DNA of 16,793 nucleotides. Origin: Gemmatimonadota bacterium. Lineage in GTDB: Bacteria; Gemmatimonadota; Gemmatimonadetes; Gemmatimonadales; GWC2-71-9. A model generated the notes under the pieces. That model did not search any database and was not told the DNA's origin. It worked only from the letters and a program-made list of their open reading frames with translations. Shown here one piece after another: positions 6,177 to 15,517 of this stretch. Position 1 is the stretch's first letter; each line of letters opens with the position of its first letter. Location of the stretch: assembly GCA_004357415.1 (NCBI GenBank), contig SMVY01000087.1, forward strand, positions 1 through 16,793. The letters are read 5' to 3'. Made by a program: the position numbers and the translations under genes.

Positions 6177-6908
6177 CTACCGAGCCCCCGTCGGACCGTC
6201 AACGGGGTTTCGCAACTCCTCCACTGCCATTCGCGTCCGCTCGGCCAACGTTCCTCGATCGTCGGCCGTGAGCCCTTCGGTGGGAATCGGGTCGCCGAAG
6301 CGGACCTCCACCGCGCCGGACCGCATCCGAACGCTGCCGGGCGTGAGGATCTTCCAGGCATCGGGAATGTACACCGGGACCACAGGCACCCCGGCGGCGA
6401 TGGCCAGGACGAACGGGGCTCGCTTGAACGGCAGCAGCGTTCCGTCTGGGCTCCGGGTACCTTCGGGAAACACGGCTGCCGATATACCGCTTCGAATGGC
6501 GGCAGCCGCCTCGTCATAGGCCCCGAACGCCGACTTGAGCCGCTTGCGATCGATGAAGATGTGCCCCGCTGCTCGCATGGCCGGACCGAGTACGGGGAGC
6601 TTGAGCATCTCCTGCTTGGCAACGAATCGGAGGCTGTGGGGCAGCGCCGCCATCAAGGCCCAGATGTCCACCAGCGACGTATGATTGGACGCGAATACGT
6701 AGGATCTTTCGGGGTCGAGCCGGTCGAGGCCCGTCGTGGTCAGCGCGATCCCGTTGGCCTTGAGCAGGGTCACTCCCCAGGCCCGAGATCCGCGGTCGTA
6801 GTATCCGCCGCGCTTCCACCGGAGCCCCATCCACGAGGCCACGATAGACCGGGTGCCGATCCACAGGGTGATGCCTGCCAGGCTGAGTAGATACCAGACG
6901 GTACGCAT
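6177..6908 (-). CDS. plsC: 1-acyl-sn-glycerol-3-phosphate acyltransferase
   Basis: Membrane-associated acyltransferase that adds the second acyl chain to lysophosphatidate in phospholipid synthesis. The 243 residues include an N-terminal hydrophobic anchor (about 5-27) and the four family blocks in order: NHTSLVD (75-81, catalytic H76 and D81), GHIFIDR (115-121), FPEGTRS (147-153) and VPVVPVYI (174-181). KQEML and PVLGP between the first two blocks are also typical. Its start codon shares one base with the thiL stop (TGATG at 6910-6906), and no separate ribosome site is visible, so its translation probably depends on thiL ribosomes. Other PlsC-like lysolipid acyltransferases cannot be excluded. 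Confidence 0.92.
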   Translation of the reverse strand: MRTVWYLLSLAGITLWIGTRSIVASWMGLRWKRGGYYDRGSRAWGVTLLKANGIALTTTGLDRLDPERSYVFASNHTSLVDIWALMAALPHSLRFVAKQEMLKLPVLGPAMRAAGHIFIDRKRLKSAFGAYDEAAAAIRSGISAAVFPEGTRSPDGTLLPFKRAPFVLAIAAGVPVVPVYIPDAWKILTPGSVRMRSGAVEVRFGDPIPTEGLTADDRGTLAERTRMAVEELRNPVDGPTGAR

Positions 6909-7882
6909 CAGCCGAAGTGATCGTACCCAGCGACCCGCTGGGGAACGCCGTCGAGAAGCAACTCCACCCCTGCCCCCTGTTCGATCCGCCCGATTTCCGT
7001 CAAGGCGAGCTCATGTTCCGCCCGGAAAGTATTCGCCGCCGCTGCGGGAAAGTCTCCGGGCATGGCCACGAGCAACTGGTAGTCTTCGCCGCCCGCGGCA
7101 GCAAACACGGCGGGGTGCTGGCCCACCAGCGCGGCAGCCTCGTCGACCCCGGGCCCCAGAGGGAGTAGGTCCAGTGACACGATGGCCCGCACTCCCGAGC
7201 GGGCGGCGATGTGCCCCACATCGCCCGCCAGCCCGTCGCTCACGTCGATCATGGCCCGGGCCCCGTGCGCGGCCAACCACCGGCCGGCGCCAACGCGCGG
7301 TTCCGGCCGGGCAAATGCCGAGCGGGCACCAGCCTCAGGCTCCCGATGGCGTTGCCACATGGTGAGCGCGGCGCGGGCGCCACCCAGCTGTCCGGTCAGC
7401 CACAGCGAATCGCCGGGCCGGGCGCCGCCTCGCCCGACCGGGTCGTCGGCCGAACCCACGGCACACACGTCGATGGTAATGGCATCGGCCCGCGACAGGT
7501 CGCCTCCCAGTACCACGGCACCGACCGCGGCACATGCCTCGCCCACGCCCGCCATGATGTCCTCGGTCAGCCCGCCCTCGTTTCGGGGCACGCCCAGTGA
7601 AGCCAGTACTCCGATGGGCTGAGCCCCGGCCGCCGCCAAGTCACTCATGGCCGCCGCGGCCGCCCGCCAGCCAATTTCGACCGGCTGCAACCACTCTCGC
7701 TGGAAATGGACCCCTTCGATACTCATGTCGCTGCTCAACACCAGCACACCGCCGGGCCACGGAACGGTGGCGCAATCGTCACCCAGCCCACGGGCACTCG
7801 GCCCCAACCGGGCCGCCACCCTGCGGATGAGATCGAACTCCTCCCCCGGGCCCAGGCCGATGTCGGAGGCGTCGGCGGTCAT
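6908..7882 (-). CDS. thiL: Thiamine-monophosphate kinase
   Basis: ATP-dependent kinase that makes thiamine diphosphate, the active cofactor, from thiamine monophosphate. The 324 residues carry GLGDDCA (32-38), SSDMSIEGVHF (50-60, usually TTDM-x-VEGVHF), MSDLAAAGA (79-87), GGDLSR (126-131), MIDVSDGLAGD (211-221) and GGEDYQL (264-270), which cover the Mg-nucleotide and thiamine phosphate sites of the ThiL/PurM fold. The start at 7882 is chosen because ATGA overlaps the stop of the upstream propeller gene; a longer upstream start would overlap it much more. No other thiamine gene is in the window. Confidence 0.95.
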   Translation of the reverse strand: MTADASDIGLGPGEEFDLIRRVAARLGPSARGLGDDCATVPWPGGVLVLSSDMSIEGVHFQREWLQPVEIGWRAAAAAMSDLAAAGAQPIGVLASLGVPRNEGGLTEDIMAGVGEACAAVGAVVLGGDLSRADAITIDVCAVGSADDPVGRGGARPGDSLWLTGQLGGARAALTMWQRHREPEAGARSAFARPEPRVGAGRWLAAHGARAMIDVSDGLAGDVGHIAARSGVRAIVSLDLLPLGPGVDEAAALVGQHPAVFAAAGGEDYQLLVAMPGDFPAAAANTFRAEHELALTEIGRIEQGAGVELLLDGVPQRVAGYDHFG

Positions 7883-9471
7883 GGCCGGATGGCGTCCAAG
7901 CGCCATCGGACCAGGCCGGCGTCGGTGCCGACCCAAAGGAAATCACCCTGCACCGTCAGGTCGAGCGGAATTCCCGGGAGGTCCTCTCCCACCCGCAACA
8001 CGGCCCGCGGCGGACTCGCGACCGTAGCGAAGGCAATACCCCGCTCCCCCGCCACCCAGAAACCGTCATCAAAGAGAGCAATGCGGCGCAGCCGACCCAG
8101 CACACCAGAGAGATTGGGCCCCAGAGTCCACTCGGATGTGGCCGGGTCGCGCCACAGGAGTTGGTCGTTAGTCATGCCGACCAGTGTGTCCGCTTTCCAG
8201 GCGATGTCCAGCACCGCCACCTGGAAGCTGGGCGACTCGCTCAGCTGGCGCGGCTGAAACAGCCCGGTGATTCCGGGGAGGGCATAGCGCAACCCCAAGT
8301 CCGTGCCGAACCACACGGTGTCGGCCGAACTGGTGACGGCCCATGCCCGCCCGGTAAAGCCCGCCCCGACTGGACGGACCTTGAGGGAATCGTCGATCAG
8401 GGCCACGCCGCGAAAGGTGCCCACCACCACGGCGCCGCGGTACGCCGCGACCGACAAGACCCGGTCATCCGGCAGGCCGCGGGTGTAGTCGAACACCTCG
8501 ATCGACGCGCCATCGGTTGGCACCCGCACTATCCCGATGTCGCTGGCCAGCCACAGGTCGCGTCCGAGACCGGTCAGTTGAGCCGCCCGGTGAAAGCGGA
8601 GCCCGAAGGCGAGCGACCCGGTTAGGCTGGAGAACGACCGGAGATCATCACGCACATAGGTGAGCGCCGCCGGGGCCGAGCCGGTCTGGTTGGTTGCCAC
8701 CCAGACACCGCGCGGCGCCCGGTAGAGCGCCCGGGCAACCGGGCCCATGAGTCCGAAGGTCATGGGTACCGGGATGGCCGCGCCCACCGGGAGGAACAAC
8801 AGACCCGCCCCCAGGGTCCCGATATACCATCCCTGCTTGTCGAACGCCTCGGCCGCGGCACTGTATTGCGCCGTGCCCATGCCCGGGGTTTGCAGGATGG
8901 CCGCGCGGTTGGCATCGAGGGCCGGATTGAGCCGGATGAGCTGCTGCGGCGTGGTCGGCACCTGGGGGGCGGTCGGGGGCGCGGAGGGGCTGGCGATGGA
9001 ACTCCCCCGCTGCACCTGGAACCAGCCCGAGGTGGTCCTGAGGAACAGGCCGGCCAGCGGATCGGCCCGATCGAGGGCGATAGTCAGGACCCGGCCTGGT
9101 ACCGTTCCGCGATCCCACAGCTGGATGGCGGGCTGGAATAGAATCCACCCGTTGACGGTTGCCATCCACAACGACTGGTCGATGGGATCGACCAAGGACT
9201 GAAACACGAACCCGAGGTAGCCGGCCGTCGGAGGTTGATAGGGTCCCTCCCACTCGCGAAACCCCGGGTTCCACAACACCACGGCGTTCGGCGAGGTGAC
9301 GAACACCTGCATCTGACCGGCGGCAATCGAGGTGATGTGGCTGAAGTCCCCAATGACGGTCCGGTCTTCCTGCGACCACCGGGTGAGGGAGGACTGTCCC
9401 TGCAGCGGCGGACCTGCCAGCAACATCACCCCAAAGAAGAGGCGGACTGCCGCCAACCGTGGCACGCTCAT
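7879..9471 (-). CDS. Secreted beta-propeller protein of unknown function
   Basis: A predicted exported protein of 530 residues. Residues 1-26 look like a signal peptide (LAAVRLFFGVMLLAGPPLQG then QSS). The rest has repeated blade motifs of the form W-x-(A/G)-T/S-x-x-G: LWMATVNG (101), GWYIGTLGAGL (214), VWVATNQTG (256), LWLASDIGIVRV (306), VVVGTFRGVAL (348), VWFGTDLGLRY (386), FWVAGERGIAFA (471) and LWVGTDAGLVRW (512). YTRGLPDDRVLSVA (329-342) resembles the two-component-regulator propeller repeat. There is no kinase or membrane domain after the propeller. A low-complexity Pro/Ala linker lies at 160-175. Both ends overlap neighbours as ATGA, so it is co-translated with nnrD and thiL. Ligand unknown. 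Confidence 0.78.
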   Translation of the reverse strand: MSVPRLAAVRLFFGVMLLAGPPLQGQSSLTRWSQEDRTVIGDFSHITSIAAGQMQVFVTSPNAVVLWNPGFREWEGPYQPPTAGYLGFVFQSLVDPIDQSLWMATVNGWILFQPAIQLWDRGTVPGRVLTIALDRADPLAGLFLRTTSGWFQVQRGSSIASPSAPPTAPQVPTTPQQLIRLNPALDANRAAILQTPGMGTAQYSAAAEAFDKQGWYIGTLGAGLLFLPVGAAIPVPMTFGLMGPVARALYRAPRGVWVATNQTGSAPAALTYVRDDLRSFSSLTGSLAFGLRFHRAAQLTGLGRDLWLASDIGIVRVPTDGASIEVFDYTRGLPDDRVLSVAAYRGAVVVGTFRGVALIDDSLKVRPVGAGFTGRAWAVTSSADTVWFGTDLGLRYALPGITGLFQPRQLSESPSFQVAVLDIAWKADTLVGMTNDQLLWRDPATSEWTLGPNLSGVLGRLRRIALFDDGFWVAGERGIAFATVASPPRAVLRVGEDLPGIPLDLTVQGDFLWVGTDAGLVRWRLDAIRP

Positions 9472-11018
9472 ACTTCCAGCGGGCGGGGAAGATCGAACAA
9501 CACCGGAGGCCTGGCGGCAGCGACCGCCCAGCCAGGCCGCCATGCGAGCCACAGGTCGGGAAGCGCCGCGACCACATCCATCGGCCGCAGGCCCCGGGCA
9601 CTGCGCCGCCGGGCAGCCAGGTCGGCGGCCCGGCCCAGGACGTGCCCGCCCAATGCGGTCGCGACAGCAGGAGCAAGGCCCTGCGCGGCGAAGGCCCCAA
9701 CCAAACCACTCAGCACGTCCCCACTACCGCCGGTGGCAAGTCCCGGGTTGCCGGCGACGATCGTCTGGGTTGTCGCTTCGGGCGCGGCCACCACCGACGG
9801 CACGCCCTTGAGGATGACCGTCGCCCCGACGTCTTCGGCCGCATCGGCCGCCGCCTGCCACGGATCGACTTCCATGTGTCCGGCATGTCCGGGGAACAAC
9901 GCCCGGAACTCCCCGGGATGCGGTGTCAGCACCAAGGGACGCGTCTTGGCGATGGCGCGCAGATCGTCGAGATGGTCTGCCAGGGCGATCAAGCCGTCGG
10001 CGTCGATGACCGAAACCGCGGCCGCGCTGATGACCGACAGGACCAATCGGTAACGCGCCGGCGTACGACCGAGCCCTGGGCCCACTATGACCGCGTCGGC
10101 CCGCTCGATCAACTGGGCCACCCGGCTACCGAGGCCGTCGTCGAAATCCTGAACCACGGTCTGCAGATCCGGCTCCGCCTCGATCAGCGCGTCTATGGTC
10201 CGCCGGGGAGCGACCGCGTGGACCAGGCCGGCACCGGCGGCGAAGGCGGCGCGTCCGGCCAGACGCAGGGCGCCGGACATCCCGTCATCACCTCCGACGA
10301 TCACCACCCGACCGCGAGTTCCTTTGTGGGCATCCGCGGGAAACTGAGGGAGCCATTGCGCCGCCATGCGGTCGGTGACCACCAGGGGCCAGTCCGGCTG
10401 GCACGGTGGGTGGCCGATATCCACCACCACGACGTCGCCGACCTGATCCCGGGCCAGCGCGTGTCCCCGCCGAAGGCCCCCGAAGGTGATCGACAGATCG
10501 GCCCGCGCCTGACCGTACACCGTCCCGGTCCCGAGATCGACGCCCGTCGGGCCGTCGATGGCGACCACCGGCACCGCCAGATCGTGCATCCGGTCGAGCA
10601 ACGCCTGGGCCGGCGGCCGGGGAGCGCCCTTGGCCCCGGTTCCCAGGATGGCGTCAACCACCAGTTCCGCCCCGGGCCAGGGACCATCCGGCTCGAGCGA
10701 CCGGACCCCCTCCGCTCGAGCCAGGCCGCTGACATGACTGTTGAGATCCGACGGGGTGCCCGGCAGCGGGGCGACCCATACCGGAACGTCCAACCGGTGG
10801 AGGGCGCGGGCCACCACCCAGCCGTCTCCACCGTTGTTTCCGGGACCGGCGCCAATGATGACGCCGCCCGCTAGGCGACCGGGATACCGCTGACCGAGGA
10901 CACAGGCGGTGGCGCGCCCGGCGGATTCCATGAGGGTGGCCATGACGATGCCGGATGTCTCCGCCTGCGCGTCCCACGCGGCGGATTCCTCGGGCGACAG
11001 GATGGGAATTGGAAGCAT
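9468..11018 (-). CDS. nnrD: Bifunctional NAD(P)H-hydrate epimerase / ADP-dependent dehydratase
   Basis: Repairs hydrated NADH and NADPH. The first half is the epimerase domain, with GPGNNGGDG (58-66, K+ and substrate loop) and DGPTGVD (155-161). The second half is the ADP-dependent (S)-NAD(P)H-hydrate dehydratase, with HKGTRGRVVIVGG (231-243), DADGLIAL (339-346), LTPHPGEF (364-371) and GNPGLATGGSGDVLSGL (423-439). The 516-residue fusion of both activities is the common bacterial form. I chose the ATG at 11018; no strong ribosome site is present, and a GTG at 11057 would add 13 residues. The stop overlaps the propeller gene start. Confidence 0.94.
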   Translation of the reverse strand: MLPIPILSPEESAAWDAQAETSGIVMATLMESAGRATACVLGQRYPGRLAGGVIIGAGPGNNGGDGWVVARALHRLDVPVWVAPLPGTPSDLNSHVSGLARAEGVRSLEPDGPWPGAELVVDAILGTGAKGAPRPPAQALLDRMHDLAVPVVAIDGPTGVDLGTGTVYGQARADLSITFGGLRRGHALARDQVGDVVVVDIGHPPCQPDWPLVVTDRMAAQWLPQFPADAHKGTRGRVVIVGGDDGMSGALRLAGRAAFAAGAGLVHAVAPRRTIDALIEAEPDLQTVVQDFDDGLGSRVAQLIERADAVIVGPGLGRTPARYRLVLSVISAAAVSVIDADGLIALADHLDDLRAIAKTRPLVLTPHPGEFRALFPGHAGHMEVDPWQAAADAAEDVGATVILKGVPSVVAAPEATTQTIVAGNPGLATGGSGDVLSGLVGAFAAQGLAPAVATALGGHVLGRAADLAARRRSARGLRPMDVVAALPDLWLAWRPGWAVAAARPPVLFDLPRPLEV

Positions 11019-11137
11019 GTCAGCGGATGGGAAGGTTCCGGCCACCGCACGGCGCACCGGTGATACCCGAGGAGCGCCCCGCTTGGTCCGGCAGCGGAGG
11101 CGCCATCGGTGTGCGGCGCGACTCGAGCGCCATGGAC

Positions 11138-11332
11138 CTACTTGTTGCCCTGCCCGATGACGCGCCCGAGAGAGATCTCCCCGTTATCGATTCGCAGGTT
11201 GAACCCGCATTCGGGATTGGAGCATACCCAGGCTTTGTACATGATCGATGCTCCGTCCCGCCCGTAGTCCGACAACGGAATCAGTACTCCCTGCGAACAC
11301 TTCATGCATGACGGCCAATCCTTGCCTTCCAT
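11138..11332 (-). CDS. 64-residue zinc-ribbon protein
   Basis: Function not recognised. C9-x2-C12 (CMKC) and C37...C42 (CSNPECGF) resemble a small zinc ribbon with one widened knuckle. The start at 11332 is supported by GGGAGG about six bases upstream. The C-terminus (LRIDNGEISLGRVIGQGNK) is short and charged. It lies 33 bases after the Minf_1886-like gene and 119 bases before nnrD, so it could be the last gene of the glyA run. A small GGCGC/GCGCC hairpin (11115-11131) follows it. Confidence 0.65.
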   Translation of the reverse strand: MEGKDWPSCMKCSQGVLIPLSDYGRDGASIMYKAWVCSNPECGFNLRIDNGEISLGRVIGQGNK

Positions 11333-11365
11333 GACGCCTCCCGCGCTGTGAACGCGTGTCCCACC

Positions 11366-11752
11366 TCAGGTACCCGGCACGCCCTGCCACACATAGGTGG
11401 CGTCGAAGGCCTCCGTGAACTGGTACACGCCGTCGAAGTCTTCCTCTCGGTCCCCCGGCTGGGTAATCAGGAGATCCATGTCGACCAACGCAAACACGAT
11501 TCGGCCGAAGTCACCGGATTGCCGCACGCCCCAGTAGGCGAGCACATCGGACGCCAGCAGGCCGAACTGCTCCAGCGCCAAGTCCCGGCAGGCCCAGGCC
11601 AATTCCACGCCGGTCACGTGGCGCCGCACCGGCAGGCGAGTTTGCAGGTATTGGACCGCGGCGAGCACGAACAAATACGCCCGCTCGTCGAACGGCTCCG
11701 ACCGGTTGCGAATCCGGTCGAGCACCTTGCCGGCCGCCTGCAGTTGGTTCAT
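11366..11752 (-). CDS. Minf_1886-family protein of unknown function (128 aa)
   Basis: I recognise the pattern of a small family named from Planctomycetes/Verrucomicrobia proteins (Minf_1886 family). The traits are AYLFVLAAVQYL, RRHVTGVELAWACRDLALEQFG, LLASDVLAYWGVRQSGDFGRIVFALVD, and a C-terminal EDFDGVYQFTEAF. The protein is soluble and mostly helical, and no catalytic residues are evident. It follows glyA with a 34-base gap on the same strand, so it is probably co-transcribed with it. No ribosome site stands out before the ATG at 11752. The family recognition is from memory; no function is established. Confidence 0.8.
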   Translation of the reverse strand: MNQLQAAGKVLDRIRNRSEPFDERAYLFVLAAVQYLQTRLPVRRHVTGVELAWACRDLALEQFGLLASDVLAYWGVRQSGDFGRIVFALVDMDLLITQPGDREEDFDGVYQFTEAFDATYVWQGVPGT

Positions 11753-11786
11753 CCGGCCGGCCCGGAGGGGTAACTGCGTCCGTTCA

Positions 11787-13052
11787 TCAGAATACCGCTT
11801 CCACCATCGGTTGGTACAGCGGAAAAGCCTCGGTCAACTCGTTGACGTCGTCGCGCACGGCGGCCAGGGTGGCCTCGTCCGGACGCGTCAGCGCCCGGTT
11901 GATCAGTTCGGCGATGTGCTCCATTTCCAGCGGCCCCAAGCCCCGCGTGGTCATGGCCGGGGTTCCCAGGCGGATCCCACTGGTGACGAATGGCGATTCC
12001 GGGTCGTCGGGGATGGTGTTCTTGTTGACGATGATCCCGGCTCGTTCCAGGATGCTCTCCGCGGCCTTTCCGGTCAACTTCTTGGGCCGGAGGTCGACGA
12101 GCATCAGGTGGGTGTCGGTGCCCCCGGACACCAGGTCGAAGCCGTATCCGCCAAGCGCCTGGGCCATGGTGCGGGCATTCTCGACCGTGGCGTGGGCGTA
12201 GTCCTGGAAGTCGCTGGTCAGCGCCTCGCCGAACGCCACCGCCTTGGCGGCGATGGCGTGTTCCATCGGGCCGCCCTGATGTCCGGGAAACACCGACTTG
12301 TCGATCCTGCGGGCGAACTCCTCCCGGCACAGGATCAGACCCGCGCGCGGACCGCGCAGCGTCTTGTGGGTGGTGCTGGTGACCACATCCGCGAAGGGAA
12401 CGGGCGACGGGTGCGCGCCCCCGGCCACGAGCCCGGCGAAGTGGGCCATGTCCACCAGGAAAAAAGCGTCGATCTCGTCGGCGATGGACCTGAAGGCGGC
12501 AAAGTCGATGATGCGCGGGTAGGCGCTGCCGCCGGCCACGATGAGCCGTGGGCGGTCGCGTTTGGCCTGATCGCGGACGGCGTCGTAGTCGATGCGACCG
12601 GTAGCGGTGTCGACCCCGTAGTGAACCGCCTGCCACACGATCCCCGTGTGACTCACCTTGTGGCCGTGTGTCAGATGGCCGCCGTGGGGCAGCGACAATC
12701 CCATCAGCAATTCGCCCGGCCGGATCAGCGCCATGTAGGCGGCAAAATTGGCCTGCGATCCCGAATGTGGCTGCACGTTGGCGTGATCGGCACCGAACAG
12801 TTCGATGGCCCGGTCGATGGCCAGGCGTTCGACCTCGTCCACCACCTCACAACCACCGTAGTACCGCTTGCCGGGGTAGCCCTCCGCGTACTTGTTGGTC
12901 AGCGGCGTTCCGACGGCATCGATGACCGCCCGGCTGGCAAAATTCTCGCTGGCGATCAGTTGCAAGCCGTTCTGTTGCCGGTGCAACTCGCGATCGACGA
13001 GCGCGGCGACCACGGGGTCGGCGTCGCGCAGCGAGGCATTATGGTTCAGCAT
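11787..13052 (-). CDS. glyA: Serine hydroxymethyltransferase
   Basis: PLP enzyme that converts serine to glycine and transfers a one-carbon unit to tetrahydrofolate. The 421 residues include LIASENFAS (32-40), TNKYAEGYPGKRYYGG (52-67), HSGSQAN (96-102), DMAHFAGLVAGG (201-212, D201 contacts PLP) and TTHKTLRGPRAG (227-238, K230 is the Schiff-base lysine). The start at 13052 has AGGA eight bases upstream and matches the family N-terminus; an upstream in-frame ATG at 13103 would overlap rpiB much more. The first 14 bases overlap the rpiB 3' end, which suggests translational coupling. Cytoplasmic, dimer or tetramer. Confidence 0.97.
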   Translation of the reverse strand: MLNHNASLRDADPVVAALVDRELHRQQNGLQLIASENFASRAVIDAVGTPLTNKYAEGYPGKRYYGGCEVVDEVERLAIDRAIELFGADHANVQPHSGSQANFAAYMALIRPGELLMGLSLPHGGHLTHGHKVSHTGIVWQAVHYGVDTATGRIDYDAVRDQAKRDRPRLIVAGGSAYPRIIDFAAFRSIADEIDAFFLVDMAHFAGLVAGGAHPSPVPFADVVTSTTHKTLRGPRAGLILCREEFARRIDKSVFPGHQGGPMEHAIAAKAVAFGEALTSDFQDYAHATVENARTMAQALGGYGFDLVSGGTDTHLMLVDLRPKKLTGKAAESILERAGIIVNKNTIPDDPESPFVTSGIRLGTPAMTTRGLGPLEMEHIAELINRALTRPDEATLAAVRDDVNELTEAFPLYQPMVEAVF

Positions 13053-13494
13053 ATCTGGTTCCTGATTCGATCTTTTCCACCCGACGGACGTGGCGTCCGC
13101 CATCGAACGGCGTGTCGAGCCATGTGCGGAGAATCTCGACGCCCTCCTGTTCGGAGACGAAGCGCGCCGGCAGGACGAGCACGTTGGCGTCGTTGTGGCG
13201 CCGGGCCAGCTTGGCGATCTCGGGCGTCCAACTCAGCGCGGCCCGTACTCCGGGGTGACGGTTGGCGGCGTACGACATGCCCAATCCGGTGCCACACAAC
13301 AAGATACCGCGCCAAGCCTCGCCCCGCTCCACCTCCGCCGCCACCCGATGGGCAAAATCCGGGTAGTCGACCGACTTGGAATCGCCGGTGCCCATATCGA
13401 CGGGCTGGTACCCCAGCGCCTCGAGCTCCTCGATCAGGCGCGCCTTGAGTTCCACGCCCGCGTGGTCAGATCCTATGGGGATGCGTTCGGCCAT
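13039..13494 (-). CDS. rpiB: Ribose-5-phosphate isomerase B
   Basis: Interconverts ribose 5-phosphate and ribulose 5-phosphate in the pentose phosphate pathway. The 151-residue product has IGSDHAGVELK (7-17; D10, H11), CGTGLGMSYAANRHPG (67-82; catalytic C67) and RRHNDANVLVLPAR (98-111; H100), all diagnostic of the RpiB/LacAB fold. The loop where many RpiB have CHDxxSA reads SWTPEIA, a modest difference. The weak AGGG lies about six bases upstream of the ATG. It overlaps glyA by 14 bases, and the leucine dehydrogenase gene ends 43 bases upstream. Confidence 0.94.
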   Translation of the reverse strand: MAERIPIGSDHAGVELKARLIEELEALGYQPVDMGTGDSKSVDYPDFAHRVAAEVERGEAWRGILLCGTGLGMSYAANRHPGVRAALSWTPEIAKLARRHNDANVLVLPARFVSEQEGVEILRTWLDTPFDGGRHVRRVEKIESGTRYAEP

Positions 13495-13537
13495 GCCCTA
13501 ATGTACTCGGTACCAGCGGGGTGACGTCAAGCCGATC

Positions 13538-14611
13538 CTAGGGGCAGCCCCGGGGAAGCCACATCGATTTCAACCGACGGACAGCCTGCACCCGCTCGAC
13601 CGCGAGCCGGCCGGCGGCCTGGTAGGAGGGGATGCCCTCGCGGCCGGAGATCTCGTAGATCTTGAGCATGGTGTGGTAGATCTCGCCGGCCTTGGTCTTG
13701 GCACGGTCGGGCGACCAGCGGTGGATCTCGCCGTACACGTTGATCAACCCGCCGCTGTTGATGACGTAGTCCGGGGCGTAGGTCTTGCCTAGCCGATACA
13801 GTTCGTCGCCGTGGCGCTCCTCGGCCAACTGGTTGTTGGCCCCGCCGGCCACCACCCCAACCTTGAGCAGGGGGATGGTGTCGTCGTTGAGGATTGCGCC
13901 GAGGGCGCACGGAGCGAAGATGTCGCCCTCCTGGGAGTAAATGTCGTCGGGCGCCACCGCGGTGGCGCCGGTGGCGTTCACTACCGAGCGGGCTTTGCCT
14001 TCGTCGACGTCGGTCACGATCAGCTTGGCGCCCTCGAGATCGTGAAGGTACTTGGCCAACCAGTGCCCCACATTGCCGCACCCCTGCAGCAACACGGTGC
14101 GCGATGACAGATCATCGCTGCCCCAATGCTTCTTGGCGGCCGCCTTCATGCCCATGTATACCCCGTAGGCCGTGACCGGCGACGGGTCACCCGACAAACC
14201 GGTGAGCCCGGTAACGTGTTCGGTCTCGAACCGAACGTAGGTCATGTCGGAGGGACTGGTGCCGACGTCTTCGGCGGTGATGTAACGTCCCCCGAGCGTC
14301 TCGACGGCCCGGCCGTGGGCCCGGAACAGCGCCTCACGATCGGTCCGCCGATTATCCCCGATGATTACCGACTTGCCGCCGCCGAGGTCGAGCCCGGCGA
14401 CGGCCGCCTTGTAAGTCATTCCGCGCGACAACCGCAGGGCATCGATGGTGGCTTCTTCGGTGGAAGCGTAATTCCAGAACCGGGTACCCCCCAGCGCCGG
14501 CCCAAGGGTGGTGTCGTGAATCGCGATGATGCCTACGTAGCCAGAGGACGGCTCCGAGCAGAAGACCACCTGCTCGTGATTCAAGTCCTGCATCTCGGCA
14601 ATGAGGTCCAT
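13538..14611 (-). CDS. Leucine dehydrogenase (branched-chain amino acid dehydrogenase)
   Basis: NAD-dependent oxidative deamination of leucine, valine and isoleucine to their keto acids. The 357 residues are typical. GPALGGTRFW (37-46), K68 in GMTYKAA and K80 in GLDLGGGKSV are the substrate and catalytic lysines of the family, and D115 in AEDVGTSPSDM is the catalytic aspartate. GCGNVG (177-182) is the dinucleotide fold with D201 at the end of the next strand, as expected for NAD. The start at 14611 has a strong AAGGAG seven bases upstream; an in-frame ATG at 14662 is less likely. It follows the hydroxyacyl-CoA dehydrogenase gene by 54 bases, consistent with amino-acid catabolism. Phenylalanine or valine preference cannot be excluded. 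Confidence 0.93.
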   Translation of the reverse strand: MDLIAEMQDLNHEQVVFCSEPSSGYVGIIAIHDTTLGPALGGTRFWNYASTEEATIDALRLSRGMTYKAAVAGLDLGGGKSVIIGDNRRTDREALFRAHGRAVETLGGRYITAEDVGTSPSDMTYVRFETEHVTGLTGLSGDPSPVTAYGVYMGMKAAAKKHWGSDDLSSRTVLLQGCGNVGHWLAKYLHDLEGAKLIVTDVDEGKARSVVNATGATAVAPDDIYSQEGDIFAPCALGAILNDDTIPLLKVGVVAGGANNQLAEERHGDELYRLGKTYAPDYVINSGGLINVYGEIHRWSPDRAKTKAGEIYHTMLKIYEISGREGIPSYQAAGRLAVERVQAVRRLKSMWLPRGCP

Positions 14612-14665
14612 CGAAGACTCCTTCGTCGTATCCGTGCGAAACGGCTTCATGGCACTAGACATAGT

Positions 14666-15513
<848 letters not shown>

Positions 15514-15517
<4 letters not shown>

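Noticed and set aside
4914..6890. A 658-residue plus-strand reading frame across eno and plsC
   Set aside because: It is antisense to two unambiguous genes (all active-site motifs present on the minus strand) and exists because high GC leaves few stops.
9459..10874. A 471-residue plus-strand reading frame across nnrD
   Set aside because: It is antisense to nnrD, whose motifs are intact, and has a low-complexity product.
11115..11131. GGCGC/GCGCC hairpin after the 64-residue zinc-ribbon gene
   Set aside because: Only five base pairs and no T run, common in this composition; not called as a terminator.
11706..13448. A 580-residue plus-strand reading frame across glyA and rpiB
   Set aside because: It is antisense to two well-recognised enzymes, with no ribosome site or family features.
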